A stretch of DNA of 64,000 bases from Streptomyces fumanus (GCF_014655295.1 NZ_BNBI01000009.1:310001-374000), one strand, 5' to 3'; counted from the stretch's first letter, positions 45,213 to 53,958 are shown. Program-made: numbers and translations. Notes: generated from the letters alone by a model not told the origin.

Positions 45213-46406
45213 TCACTTGGTGATCTTGGTGACCTGGCCGGCGCCCACGGTCCGGCCACCCTCGCGGATGGCGAACTTCAGGCCCTCCTCCATGGCGACG
45301 GGCTGGATGAGCTCCACCTTCATCTCGGTGTTGTCACCCGGCATGACCATCTCGGTGCCCTCGGGGAGGGTCACCACGCCGGTCACGTCCGTCGTACGGA
45401 AGTAGAACTGCGGGCGGTAGTTGTTGAAGAACGGCGTGTGGCGGCCACCCTCGTCCTTGGACAGGATGTAAGCCTGGGCCTCGAACTCCGTGTGCGGGGT
45501 GACGGTGCCCGGCTTGATGATGACCTGGCCGCGCTCGACGTCCTCGCGCTTGATGCCGCGGAGCAGCAGACCGACGTTCTCACCGGCCTGACCCTCGTCC
45601 AGCAGCTTACGGAACATTTCGATGCCCGTAACCGTGGTCTTGGTCTTCTCCTGCTTGATGCCGATGATCTCGACTTCCTCGTTCACCTTGAGGACACCGC
45701 GCTCGATACGGCCGGTGACGACCGTACCGCGACCGGTGATGGTGAAGACGTCCTCGATCGGCATGAGGAACGGCTTGTCGACGTCGCGCTCCGGCTCCGG
45801 GATCGACTCGTCGACGGCCTTCATCAGGTTGAGGACGGAGTCCACCCACTCCTTCTCGCCCTCGAGGGCCTTGAGAGCGGAGACCTTGACGACCGGGAGG
45901 TCGTCGCCGGGGAACTCGTACTCGGAGAGGAGCTCACGGACCTCGAGCTCGACGAGCTCCATGATCTCCTCGTCGTCCACCATGTCGGCCTTGTTCAGGG
46001 CGACGACGATGTACGGGACGCCGACCTGGCGGGCCAGGAGCACGTGCTCCTTGGTCTGCGGCATCGGGCCGTCGGTCGCGGCGACCACGAGGATGGCGCC
46101 GTCCATCTGCGCCGCACCCGTGATCATGTTCTTGATGTAGTCCGCGTGACCCGGGCAGTCGACGTGGGCGTAGTGACGCGCCTCGGTCTGGTACTCGACG
46201 TGCGCGATGGAGATGGTGATACCGCGCTGACGCTCTTCCGGCGCCTTGTCGATGTTGTCGAACGGGGTGGCCTCGTTCAGGTCCGGGTACGCGTCGTGCA
46301 GCACCTTGGTAATGGCGGCCGTGAGGGTCGTCTTACCGTGGTCGATGTGACCGATGGTGCCGATGTTGACGTGCGGCTTAGTCCGCTCGAACTTCGCCTT
46401 CGCCAC
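45213..46406 (-). CDS. tuf: elongation factor Tu
   Basis: GTPase that delivers aminoacyl-tRNA to the ribosome; 397 residues. G motifs: GHIDHGKTT, DCPGHADYIKNM, NKADMVD and SALKALEG. Domains II and III follow to GRTVGAGQVTKITK. It is the tuf1-type gene of the str operon. The 158-nt fusA-tuf gap suggests a secondary promoter, as known for tuf1 of other streptomycetes. Confidence 0.99.
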   Translation of the reverse strand: MAKAKFERTKPHVNIGTIGHIDHGKTTLTAAITKVLHDAYPDLNEATPFDNIDKAPEERQRGITISIAHVEYQTEARHYAHVDCPGHADYIKNMITGAAQMDGAILVVAATDGPMPQTKEHVLLARQVGVPYIVVALNKADMVDDEEIMELVELEVRELLSEYEFPGDDLPVVKVSALKALEGEKEWVDSVLNLMKAVDESIPEPERDVDKPFLMPIEDVFTITGRGTVVTGRIERGVLKVNEEVEIIGIKQEKTKTTVTGIEMFRKLLDEGQAGENVGLLLRGIKREDVERGQVIIKPGTVTPHTEFEAQAYILSKDEGGRHTPFFNNYRPQFYFRTTDVTGVVTLPEGTEMVMPGDNTEMKVELIQPVAMEEGLKFAIREGGRTVGAGQVTKITK

Positions 46407-46469
46407 TGGGGTCCTCCTGTGGAGTGGTTCTGGTACGCCTTACTTCATCGGCGCCAGGTGATCTTTGCT

Positions 46470-46539
46470 GTCAAAACCCGGGCCCGCGGGGCGATCCGCC
46501 GCGATCGCGGTGGTTCGCCCCTTGAGGCTCCGGAGTCAA
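46470..46539 (-). promoter_or_regulatory. fusA-tuf intergenic control region
   Basis: Minus-strand TTGACT (46534-46539) and TTGACA (46470-46475) are possible -35 boxes with poor -10 partners. Between them a long palindrome (46488-46521, GGGGCGA/TCGCCCC enclosing CCGCGATCGCGG) could form a hairpin. A tuf-proximal promoter has been described in Streptomyces; which box is used here is unclear. Confidence 0.4.
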
Positions 46540-46564
46540 GCCTACGGCGTGGACGCGAGGTCCG

Positions 46565-48691
46565 TTACTCGCCCTTGGCCTTCGCGATGATCTCCTCGGC
46601 GACGTTCCGCGGAACCTCGGCGTAGGAGTCGAACTGCATCGAGTAGCTCGCGCGACCCGACGTCTTGCTGCGGAGGTCTCCGACGTAGCCGAACATCTCC
46701 GACAGGGGCACGAGGCCCTTCACGACACGGGCACCCGCCCGCTCCTCCATGGCCTGGATCTGGCCACGGCGGGAGTTGATGTCGCCGATCACGTCACCCA
46801 TGTAGTCCTCGGGCGTGGTGACCTCGACGGCCATCATCGGCTCCAGGAGCACGGGGGACGCCTTGCGCGCGGCCTCCTTGAAAGCCTGCGAACCGGCGAT
46901 CTTGAAGGCCAGCTCCGAGGAGTCGACCTCGTGGTACGCACCGTCGAGCAGGGTCACGCGCACACCGGTCATCTCGTAACCGGCGAGGATGCCGAACTGC
47001 ATGGCCTCCTGGCAGCCGGCGTCGACCGAAGGGATGTACTCCTTCGGGATGCGGCCACCGGTGACCTTGTTGACGAACTCGTAGGACGCGTCGCCACCCT
47101 CGATCGGCTCGACGGCGATGATGACGCGGCCGAACTGGCCCGTACCACCGGTCTGCTTCTTGTGGGTGTACTCGACCTTCTCGACGGCCTTGCGGATCGT
47201 CTCACGGTACGCGACCTGCGGCTTGCCGACGTTGGCCTCGACCTTGAACTCGCGCCGCATCCGGTCGACCAGCACCTCGAGGTGCAGCTCGCCCATACCG
47301 CCGATGACGGTCTGGCCGGTCTCCTCGTTGGTGGAGACCTGGAAGGAGGGGTCCTCCTCCGCGAGGCGCTGGATGGCGACACCCAGCTTCTCCTGGTCGC
47401 CCTTGGACTTGGGCTCGATCGCGACCTCGATGACCGGCGCCGGGAAGTCCATGGACTCCAGGATCACCGGGCTCTTCTCGTCGCACAGCGTCTCGCCGGT
47501 GGTGGTCTGCTTCAGACCCATCACGGCGACGATGTCGCCGGCGCCCACCGACTCGATCTCCTCACGCTTGTTGGCGTGCATGCGGTAGATCTTGCCGATG
47601 CGCTCCTTGCGGCCCTTGACGGAGTTCAGCACCGAGGTGCCGGACTCCAGGCGGCCGGAGTACACGCGGACGAAGGTGAGCTTGCCGAGGTGCGGGTCGC
47701 TCATGATCTTGAACGCCAGCGCGGACAGCGGCTCGTCGTCGGACGGCTTGCGCTTGACGACCTTCTCCGGGTCCTTGACGTCCTGGCCCTCGATGGCCTC
47801 GATGTCGACCGGCGACGGCAGGTAGCGCACGACCGCGTCGAGCAGGGGCTGGACGCCCTTGTTCTTGAACGCGGTGCCGCAGAAGACGGGGGTCACCGTG
47901 GTGCCCTCGCCCTTGCCGGAGGCGATGGTGATACGGCGGATCGCCGCGTAGAGCTGCTCCACGGAAGGCTCCTGGCCCTCCAGGTACAGCTCCATCATCT
48001 CCTCGTCGTTCTCGGCGACGGCCTCCAGCAGCTTGCCGCGGTACTCCTCGGCAGCCTCGGTGTGCGTCTCCGGGATGTCGACGATGTCGTACATCTCGCC
48101 CTTGGTCGCCTCGGCGGACCAGACGAACGCCTTCATCGTCACCAGGTCGACGACGCCCTTGAAGTCGGCCTCGGCACCGATCGGGAGCTGCATGACCAGC
48201 GGCTGCGCACCCAGGCGGTCGCTGATCATGTCGACGCAGCGGTGGAACTCGGCACCGGTGCGGTCCAGCTTGTTGACGAAGCAGATACGCGGAACGCCGT
48301 AGCGGTCCGCCTGACGCCACACCGTCTCGGACTGCGGCTCGACACCGGCGACGCCGTCGAACACCGTTACGGCGCCGTCGAGCACACGCAGGGAGCGCTC
48401 CACCTCGACGGTGAAGTCGACGTGCCCCGGGGTGTCGATGATGTTGATGGTGTGGTCGACGTCCTCCAGCGACCAGTGACAGGTGGTGGCAGCAGAGGTG
48501 ATCGTGATGCCACGCTCCTGCTCCTGCTCCATCCAGTCCATGGTCGCGGCGCCGTCGTGGACCTCACCGATCTTGTACGACACACCGGTGTAGAACAGGA
48601 TCCGCTCGGTGGTGGTCGTCTTGCCCGCGTCGATGTGGGCCATGATCCCGATGTTGCGGACCTTGGCCAGGTCAAGTGAAGTGGTAGCCAT
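46565..48691 (-). CDS. fusA: elongation factor G
   Basis: Translocation GTPase, 708 residues. G motifs AHIDAGKTTTTERIL, DTPGHVDFTVEVERSLR and NKLDRTGAEF are present, followed by domains II-V. The order rpsG-fusA-tuf is intact. Confidence 0.99.
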   Translation of the reverse strand: MATTSLDLAKVRNIGIMAHIDAGKTTTTERILFYTGVSYKIGEVHDGAATMDWMEQEQERGITITSAATTCHWSLEDVDHTINIIDTPGHVDFTVEVERSLRVLDGAVTVFDGVAGVEPQSETVWRQADRYGVPRICFVNKLDRTGAEFHRCVDMISDRLGAQPLVMQLPIGAEADFKGVVDLVTMKAFVWSAEATKGEMYDIVDIPETHTEAAEEYRGKLLEAVAENDEEMMELYLEGQEPSVEQLYAAIRRITIASGKGEGTTVTPVFCGTAFKNKGVQPLLDAVVRYLPSPVDIEAIEGQDVKDPEKVVKRKPSDDEPLSALAFKIMSDPHLGKLTFVRVYSGRLESGTSVLNSVKGRKERIGKIYRMHANKREEIESVGAGDIVAVMGLKQTTTGETLCDEKSPVILESMDFPAPVIEVAIEPKSKGDQEKLGVAIQRLAEEDPSFQVSTNEETGQTVIGGMGELHLEVLVDRMRREFKVEANVGKPQVAYRETIRKAVEKVEYTHKKQTGGTGQFGRVIIAVEPIEGGDASYEFVNKVTGGRIPKEYIPSVDAGCQEAMQFGILAGYEMTGVRVTLLDGAYHEVDSSELAFKIAGSQAFKEAARKASPVLLEPMMAVEVTTPEDYMGDVIGDINSRRGQIQAMEERAGARVVKGLVPLSEMFGYVGDLRSKTSGRASYSMQFDSYAEVPRNVAEEIIAKAKGE

Positions 48692-48730
48692 AAGGCTTCA
48701 GTCTTCTCTCGGTCTCGATGGGGGAAGCGA

Positions 48731-49201
48731 CTACCAGCGGTAGTGCGCGAAGGCCTTGTTGGACTCGGCCATCTTGTGCGTGTCCTCGCGCTTCTTCACA
48801 GCGGCGCCCAGGCCGTTGCTGGCGTCGAGGAGCTCGTTGAGCAGCCGCTCGGTCATGGTCTTCTCGCGCCGGGCGCGGGAGTAACCGACGAGCCAGCGCA
48901 GCGCCAGGGTGTTGGCACGGCCGGGCTTGACCTCGACCGGGACCTGGTAGGTGGCGCCACCGACACGGCGGGACTTGACCTCGAGGGTCGGCTTGATGTT
49001 CTCCAGAGCGCGCTTGAGCGTGATGACCGGGTCGTTGCCGGTCTTCTCGCGCAGGCCCTCCATGGCGCCGTAGACGATGCGCTCGGCGGTGGAGCGCTTG
49101 CCGTTCAGCAGCACCTTGTTGATCAGGGAGGTCACCAGAGGAGAGCCGTAGACCGGGTCGATGATGACCGGGCGCTTCGGGGCGGGGCCCTTACGAGGCA
49201 T
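48731..49201 (-). CDS. rpsG: 30S ribosomal protein S7
   Basis: Head-assembly initiator, 156 residues, MPRKGPAPKRPVIIDPVYGSPLV. It lies 2 nt after rpsL, so it is probably translationally coupled. Confidence 0.98.
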   Translation of the reverse strand: MPRKGPAPKRPVIIDPVYGSPLVTSLINKVLLNGKRSTAERIVYGAMEGLREKTGNDPVITLKRALENIKPTLEVKSRRVGGATYQVPVEVKPGRANTLALRWLVGYSRARREKTMTERLLNELLDASNGLGAAVKKREDTHKMAESNKAFAHYRW

Positions 49202-49203
49202 TC

Positions 49204-49575
49204 TTACTTCTCCTTCTTGGCGCCGTAGCGGCTGCGGGCCTGCTTGCGGTTCTTGACACCCTGGGTGTCGAGCGAGCCGCGGATGATCTTGTAGCGAACA
49301 CCCGGCAGGTCCTTCACACGGCCGCCGCGCACGAGCACGATGGAGTGCTCCTGCAGGTTGTGTCCCTCACCCGGAATGTAAGCGGTGACCTCGATCCCGC
49401 TGGTCAGACGCACACGCGCGACCTTACGCAGGGCCGAGTTCGGCTTCTTCGGGGTGGTCGTGAACACACGCGTGCAGACGCCGCGACGCTGAGGCGAGCC
49501 CTCGAGTGCCGGCGTCTTGTTCTTCTCGACCTTGTCCTGCCGGCCCTTGCGGACCAGCTGCTGGATCGTAGGCAC
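49204..49575 (-). CDS. rpsL: 30S ribosomal protein S12
   Basis: Decoding-centre protein. GTG 49575 (PTIQQLVRKGRQDK) with GGAGAAG upstream gives 123 residues; longer readings run into the leader. K43 and K88, the common streptomycin-resistance positions, are both the wild-type lysine, so a streptomycin-sensitive S12 is expected. First gene of the str operon here. Confidence 0.98.
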   Translation of the reverse strand: MPTIQQLVRKGRQDKVEKNKTPALEGSPQRRGVCTRVFTTTPKKPNSALRKVARVRLTSGIEVTAYIPGEGHNLQEHSIVLVRGGRVKDLPGVRYKIIRGSLDTQGVKNRKQARSRYGAKKEK

Positions 49576-49625
49576 TACTTCTCCGGTTTCTGTGTGCCGA
49601 ATGGTGAAGCTAACCTGGAACGTCG

Positions 49626-49650
49626 CCGACCCACGCGGTCGGGTGTGTCG
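49626..49650 (-). promoter_or_regulatory. rpsL leader hairpin shared with rpsJ leader
   Basis: Same CCGACC-GCGTG-GGTCGG stem-loop as at 33726-33742, here 51 nt before the rpsL start. Flanking bases upstream in the RNA also match (CGACAC[A/G]CCC). Confidence 0.65.
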
Positions 49651-49767
49651 AATCCGGCAGACTCCCGCCGCGAGGCGAAAAGGGCACGGATCACGGTGGC
49701 CGCGCTCGGCTCCCGCACGGTTCAAGGCACGCACGAGCGCCAGGGCACACCCCAGGCACAAGGTCTG

Positions 49768-49796
49768 AGCGTACCTATCGCATTCGCTGTGGTCAA
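49768..49796 (-). promoter_or_regulatory. str operon (rpsL) promoter
   Basis: Minus-strand TTGACC (49791-49796) and TACGCT (49768-49773) are 17 nt apart, a good principal-sigma match. The 294-nt gap 49576-49869 holds this promoter and a leader of about 185 nt with the shared hairpin. Confidence 0.7.
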
Positions 49797-49869
49797 AACA
49801 ACCAGGGGCGCCCCGCATCGCCATGCGGCCGAGGTCAAGACCCCACACCGCGGACGGGCTCCGCACGGC

Positions 49870-50493
49870 TCATCCGGACGCGGCCAGCCCCGCCACGACC
49901 AGCAGCACCACGAAGAGGGCCCACCCGGCGACCGACAGCCACCCCAGCACCAGCCCGGTCAGCGCCAGCCCGTCCCCGCGCTCCCCGCTGCGCCGGATCT
50001 CGGCCCGCGCCGAGTGCCCCAGCACGACCGCCGGAATCCCGGTGATCCCGCCGGTGACCACGGTGAGCGCCCCGCACACCACGGCCCCCACCGCCTTGCC
50101 GTTGGTGACCGGCGGCGGCGGCAGAAAGGCGGCCGGCACCCCCTGCCCGATCCCAGCCGGCCCCTGCGGCAGATCGGCGACCAGCACCGCCAGCTCTCCC
50201 ACGGTCCGCGCCGCGTACGCCCGCGCGACCCGCTGGTCGAACTCCTCCTTCGCCAGCCGGCCCTCCCCGTATCCGGCCCGGAGCACGTCGACCGCCCGCT
50301 CCCGGTCGGCGTGCGAGGCGAGCATCGGCGTGACGGCGGGAGGTGGCCACGGCTGCGGGGTGCGCACCCCGGACTCGTGCCAGGCGTGCGGGTACGGGGA
50401 GTGCGGCGCATGGTCGCGCCGGTCCGGAAACGGCATGCCACCGGCTGACGGCTCGTCCTCGCCCCGCCCGGGCTGCCACGACGACTGCGACAC
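49870..50493 (-). CDS. DUF1707-DUF4190 membrane protein
   Basis: 207 residues. A Pro-rich N-terminus is followed by DUF1707 (about 57-110, ASHADRERAVDVLRAGYGEGRLAKEEFDQRV...AYAARTVGEL). Two hydrophobic segments form a DUF4190-like C-terminus (AVGAVVCGALTVVTGGITGIPAVVLGHSA and LVLGWLSVAGWALFVVLLVV). Function unknown. It lies upstream of the rpsL promoter on the same strand. The 279-nt gap 50494-50772 that precedes it shows nothing recognisable. Confidence 0.8.
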   Translation of the reverse strand: MSQSSWQPGRGEDEPSAGGMPFPDRRDHAPHSPYPHAWHESGVRTPQPWPPPAVTPMLASHADRERAVDVLRAGYGEGRLAKEEFDQRVARAYAARTVGELAVLVADLPQGPAGIGQGVPAAFLPPPPVTNGKAVGAVVCGALTVVTGGITGIPAVVLGHSARAEIRRSGERGDGLALTGLVLGWLSVAGWALFVVLLVVAGLAASG

Positions 50494-50772
50494 GGGCTGC
50501 CTCCCGTCCCCGACACCTTCCCTCCATGATGCGGCACGAGGCGCGGGTCGACAGGGGCGTTCGAGAGACGTACCGGCCGGAAAACGCCGCTCGGTCCAGA
50601 CCGGCCGTGCCGTCGACCGGTTGAGCGGCAGGGATGCGCGGAAAACCGCGGGAAAACCCAGGGGCGGGGGCGGGTCGGCGGGTCCGGGCGCGGTGTCGCG
50701 CTTCCACGCTACCGATGCTTGCGGCGTACCGCGCCGTCACGACCGGTTGCGCCGGGGCCGGGGCGTCCCGCT

Positions 50773-51705
50773 CTACTCCTCGCCGGGCCGCCCCGGTCGG
50801 TGCTGACGGGCGAGGCGCGGGATCGTGGGGGTGCGGGAGCGGGGGTTCTTGGGGGTGAAGACCGGGGGTTCGCCGCTCCGCGTCCTGTCCTCGCCCCGCT
50901 CGGCGGTCTCCGGGCCGGCGGTCTCCGGGCCGGCGGTCTCCGGACCGGCGGTGTCGGGATGAGCAGCGCCCGGGCCGGCCGGGGAACCCGTTCCAGCGGT
51001 CCCCGGGCCGGACTCCGCCGGATCGTGCGGGACCGTTTCTTCGGGCTCGTCGGGCGCACGCCGCCCGGCGGAGGAGGCCACCTCGGCGTGGCGGACCGCG
51101 GTTCCGCCGGTGGCCCCGGCTTCGGCCGCATCCCCGGCTTCGGTCGTGGCCCCGGCTTCGGTCGCATCCTCGGCATCGGTCGTGGCCCCGGCTCGGGCCG
51201 CATCCCCGGCTTCGGCTGTGCCCCCAGGGCCAGGCGCGGCTCCGGAGGCGGGCCCGGTCCCGTGGACGTCCTGCGGGGCAGGCCGGTCGACGCGGGGCGC
51301 GCGCGGCGGGTCGGCGCGGCTGCCCTGGTCGTCCCGGCCCGGCGGCGTCCGCTCCCGGCGGCGGAACGGGATGACCGCCGCCTGTCCAGGCGTGCGGCCG
51401 CTGCCGGTGCCGTCGCCGAGGCCCCCGACCGCCGTGGCCAGTTCGATGAGGGAGCGGTACTGCGTGACGGCATCCCGCCAGCCCTGGCCGTACGCCTCGA
51501 ACTCGGCCCGTTCGCGTTCTTCGCGGGCCACGATCTCCAGTTCGCCGGGTTCGTAGCGCTCCAGCAGTGCGCCCACCGCGGCGAGCAACCGGGCCAGGTC
51601 GCCGGGGCGCTGGTCCGTTCCGTCCTGAGGGTCCACCGCACGGGTGTTCCGGGTCGGGGCCCCTGAGCCCTTCGCCTGCCGGGAGCCTTTCTCGCCCTCG
51701 ACCAT
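50773..51705 (-). CDS. low-complexity hypothetical protein with GWxDA motif
   Basis: 310 residues. The N-terminal third is helical and contains ARLLAAVGALLERYEPGE and EFEAYGQGWRDAVTQYRSL. The rest is Ala/Thr/Glu/Pro/Gly-rich, with 6-residue repeats (AGDAAEAGATT type) and a 5-residue repeat TAGPE. The GWxDA segment is shared with two small proteins of the adjacent tail cluster (54138-54374 and 57025-57225), suggesting a common origin. Function unknown. Upstream gap 51706-51874 has no recognisable element. Confidence 0.6.
   Translation of the reverse strand: MVEGEKGSRQAKGSGAPTRNTRAVDPQDGTDQRPGDLARLLAAVGALLERYEPGELEIVAREERERAEFEAYGQGWRDAVTQYRSLIELATAVGGLGDGTGSGRTPGQAAVIPFRRRERTPPGRDDQGSRADPPRAPRVDRPAPQDVHGTGPASGAAPGPGGTAEAGDAARAGATTDAEDATEAGATTEAGDAAEAGATGGTAVRHAEVASSAGRRAPDEPEETVPHDPAESGPGTAGTGSPAGPGAAHPDTAGPETAGPETAGPETAERGEDRTRSGEPPVFTPKNPRSRTPTIPRLARQHRPGRPGEE
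50901..50960. repeat. 15-bp tandem repeat inside the low-complexity gene
   Basis: CGGCGGTCTCCGGGC repeats at 15-bp spacing, four units, the last diverged. It encodes the TAGPE repeats on the minus strand. Confidence 0.8.
51114..51221. repeat. 18-bp tandem repeat inside the low-complexity gene
   Basis: Six units of CCCCGGCTTCGG[C/T]CG[C/T].. at 18-bp spacing, alternating two subtypes. They encode the Ala/Glu/Thr hexapeptide repeats on the minus strand. Confidence 0.75.
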
Positions 51706-51874
51706 GCGCGGCTCTTTCTGACGTCCCCTTCGTTACCGCCGTACGCCGTCACCGGCATGGGCGCCCCGTCCCCCGCCCGAAGGCCGCCTCCGGGGACGGA
51801 CTCGAACAGCTTAACGGTCTCGCCTTTTCGCAGCCCAGAACGTGTCTGCGCCCGCCGCGAGAAGCGCGCGGCGT

Positions 51875-52324
51875 TCAGCCGCGACGGCTGCGGCGGGCGG
51901 GGAGGTCGCGATCGGCGGGAGCCGGGAGGAACTGTCCGGCGACGCGCAGGAACATCTCCCGCTGCTCGGCCGGGATACCGAGGGCCGTGGCGGCCTCCTC
52001 CAGGGTGAGCTGTTGCCGCTCACCGCCGGACCGGTCGAGGCGGTCCGGGGACGACGGCAGCGGCAGGTCCTCCTCGGTGAGCCGCCCGGAGCGGATCAGC
52101 ATCTCCCGCAGGGGGATGCCGAGCACATGGGCCAGCCGCCGCATGGTCTCCAGATCGGGCATGCTCTGGCGCTGGAGAAGCCGGGTGATGGCGGCGCGGT
52201 GCACCCCCGCCTCGTCGGCCAGGCGCGACTTGCCGCCGCCGCGCGGACTGTCGATGTCGTAGCCCCGCCGCCGGATCACCTCTTCGATCCAGACCGTGAA
52301 CGCTTCCAGTTCGCTGACTGTCAC
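51875..52324 (-). CDS. XRE-family regulator, candidate repressor of the tail cluster
   Basis: 149 residues. The HTH occupies about 28-85 (KSRLADEAGVHRAAITRLLQRQSMPDLETMRRLAHVLGIPLREML). A C-terminal helical part (LTLEEAATALGIPAEQREMFLRVAGQFL) may dimerise. It is divergent from the WhiB-like gene across a 267-nt AT-rich spacer with repeated TTGCG-type motifs. It occupies the position of a phage immunity repressor; that role is inferred from context. Confidence 0.8.
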   Translation of the reverse strand: MTVSELEAFTVWIEEVIRRRGYDIDSPRGGGKSRLADEAGVHRAAITRLLQRQSMPDLETMRRLAHVLGIPLREMLIRSGRLTEEDLPLPSSPDRLDRSGGERQQLTLEEAATALGIPAEQREMFLRVAGQFLPAPADRDLPARRSRRG

Positions 52325-52366
52325 GGATGCTCGCCTCCCTCCAGAGCGGGCCCCAGGCTACCGCGC

Positions 52367-52401
52367 TTGCGCGCACGGAATAATAAATTTTACGCACGCA
52401 A
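52367..52401. promoter_or_regulatory. operator-like inverted repeat at the XRE promoter
   Basis: TTGCGCGCACGG (52367-52378) and CGCACGCAA (52393-52401) face each other around an AT-rich core AATAATAAATTTTA. That core provides a plausible minus-strand -10 for the XRE gene, which begins 43 nt away. Autoregulation is inferred. Confidence 0.5.
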
Positions 52402-52498
52402 TGTGGAGATTTCGTCGGCAGGATGCTTCGACCACCCGCTCCGCCACCCTGCGCCCCACCCTCCGTGTTCGGCCGGAACCCCACCGTCAGAATTTTCG

Positions 52499-52516
52499 TT
52501 GCGAGCTCGCACGCAA
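52499..52516. promoter_or_regulatory. operator-like palindrome upstream of the whiB-like gene
   Basis: TTGCGAGCTCGCACGCAA has TTGCG/CGCAA ends and a perfect GCGAGCTCGC core. It lies 76 nt before the WhiB-like start. A close relative, TTGCGCGCGCGCACG, occurs at 54573-54587 before the tail genes. Confidence 0.55.
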
Positions 52517-52591
52517 TCTGTCAGTGTGCCGTGCGGCGGCTGTCCCTCCTTCCTCCTTCGCCGCCCGCCACTCGCGTTCCTCGGAGTTCTC

Positions 52592-52867
52592 ATGGACCTC
52601 GTTCATCTCACCGCCCTCGACCACACCTGGACCGAGGCGGCCGCCTGCGCCGGACTGCCGCCCGAGGCGGTCTTCGCCCGCCGCCCCGCCCAAGCCGCCC
52701 CGGCCCTCGCCGCCTGCGCCCGGTGCCCGGTCGTGCGGCGCTGCGAGGAGACGGTGGCCCCGGCCGACACCTGGTTCGACGGCGTGTGCGCGGGCCGGCT
52801 GTGGCACAACGGCCGCCCGGTCGCCCTGGACCGGGGCAGGGGGCGGCGCCGTACGGCGGCGGCCTGA
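52592..52867 (+). CDS. WhiB-like iron-sulfur regulator
   Basis: 91 residues with the four [4Fe-4S] cysteines C19, C42, C45 and C51 (C-x22-C-x2-C-x5-C). The usual G[VI]WGG turn is replaced by GVCAGRLW, adding a fifth Cys at residue 66. A basic C-terminus (RGRGRRR) suits DNA binding with sigma factor region 4. GGAG is 6 nt before the ATG. WhiB-like genes are common in actinophages. Here it heads the regulatory operon of the tail cluster, presumably as activator. Confidence 0.88.
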   Translation: MDLVHLTALDHTWTEAAACAGLPPEAVFARRPAQAAPALAACARCPVVRRCEETVAPADTWFDGVCAGRLWHNGRPVALDRGRGRRRTAAA

Positions 52868-52948
52868 AGCCCGGACACCCGGCTCCCGCCCGCCCACCAC
52901 CCGATCACCGCGAAACCCTCGCACCTCCCGCACGAGAAGGGCCACGCC

Positions 52949-53725
52949 ATGACTGAGCGAACGTCCGCGCGAACCGCCGCCGCCCCGCGCCCGACCTCCG
53001 TACCGCGTGCCGCGCATGCGCGAGCCGACGGCGGCGACGGCACCGGCCCGGCCCGGGACGCGGCCCTGTGGGCGACGGCCCTGCGGCGCCACTTCCCCGA
53101 CCTGCTCGACGAGTTGGCCCCCTCGGCGGGGAGCCGTCCGAGGGCGCAGCCGCACGTCCCCGGCCCCGCCGAGCGGGCCGCCCGGGCCGCGCTGCTGCGC
53201 GAGGAACGCGAGGAGGCGCTGCGCAACGAGCAGGAGCACGGCCTCGCCGTCCCCGGCCACGCGGCCGCTCCCGTGCGGCTGCACGTGTCGGACGCGGTGC
53301 GTGACATCACCGACGGCGTGACGGAACTGGAGGAGGCGCTGTACGACCGGCTCGGTCTGGGCCGCCCCCGCCGCGCCCCGGTCCCGGAACGCCTCGCCCG
53401 GATCGCCGGACTGCTCGGCCGAACAGCCGCCGACCCCGTGCTCGCCCGCCACGCGCGGGACGAACTGCGCCGCATGGCCCGCCGCTGCGCCCGCGCCCTG
53501 GGCGAGACCGAGACCATGGTCCGGCTGCCCGGCCGCTGCCCGTGGTGCGACTCCGTCTCCCTGCGCGCCTTCCCGGACCGGGACGCGGTGCTGTGCGTCA
53601 ACCCCGGCTGCCGGTGCGGGAGTACGGACTGCGACTGCGCCACCGACCCGGCCTTCCGCCATCTCTGGGAGCGGGACGCGTGGGACGCGCTGCCGGACGC
53701 GCGTCCGGCGGGTGAGGCCCGGTGA
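52949..53725 (+). CDS. zinc-ribbon hypothetical protein of the regulatory operon
   Basis: 258 residues. The middle is helical and Arg/Ala-rich, including ITDGVTELEEALYDRLGLGRPRR and ELRRMARRCARALGE. The C-terminal metal-binding part has CPWC, CVNPGC, CGSTDCDC and is followed by FRHLWERDAWDAL. Similar proteins occur beside WhiB-like genes in streptomycete phage-like elements; role unknown. Its stop overlaps the next gene by 4 nt (GTGA). Confidence 0.7.
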   Translation: MTERTSARTAAAPRPTSVPRAAHARADGGDGTGPARDAALWATALRRHFPDLLDELAPSAGSRPRAQPHVPGPAERAARAALLREEREEALRNEQEHGLAVPGHAAAPVRLHVSDAVRDITDGVTELEEALYDRLGLGRPRRAPVPERLARIAGLLGRTAADPVLARHARDELRRMARRCARALGETETMVRLPGRCPWCDSVSLRAFPDRDAVLCVNPGCRCGSTDCDCATDPAFRHLWERDAWDALPDARPAGEAR

Positions 53726-53934
53726 ACACCTCCCCGTACGCCGCCGGTGCCACGCTGGTGACCGGCGTCCTCGCCGCCCAGGAGGCCGGGGTCGCGCCGG
53801 CGACGATCCGCAAGTGGGTGCAGCTCGGCCACCTCGCCCCGGCCGGCCGCCAGGGCCGTACCCACCTCTACCGCCTGGAGGACGTCTTCGCCGCCGAGCG
53901 CGCCACCCGGCGCCGCGCGACCGGCGCCGGCTGA
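53722..53934 (+). CDS. small helix-turn-helix protein (MerR/excisionase-like)
   Basis: 70 residues with a winged-HTH of MerR/Xis type: LAAQEAGVAPATIRKWVQLGHLAPAGRQGRTHLYRLEDV. GTG 53722 overlaps the previous stop, so it is coupled. A perfect terminator follows. It may set DNA structure or regulate the cluster; with no integrase in view, an excisionase role is not supported. Confidence 0.75.
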   Translation: MNTSPYAAGATLVTGVLAAQEAGVAPATIRKWVQLGHLAPAGRQGRTHLYRLEDVFAAERATRRRATGAG

Positions 53935-53958
53935 GCACACCGGCCACGGCAGGACAGC

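Noticed and set aside
53722..53934. Excisionase of an integrative element
   Set aside because: The HTH resembles MerR/Xis proteins, but no integrase, att repeat or tRNA is seen in the window, so only a generic DNA-binding call is supported.
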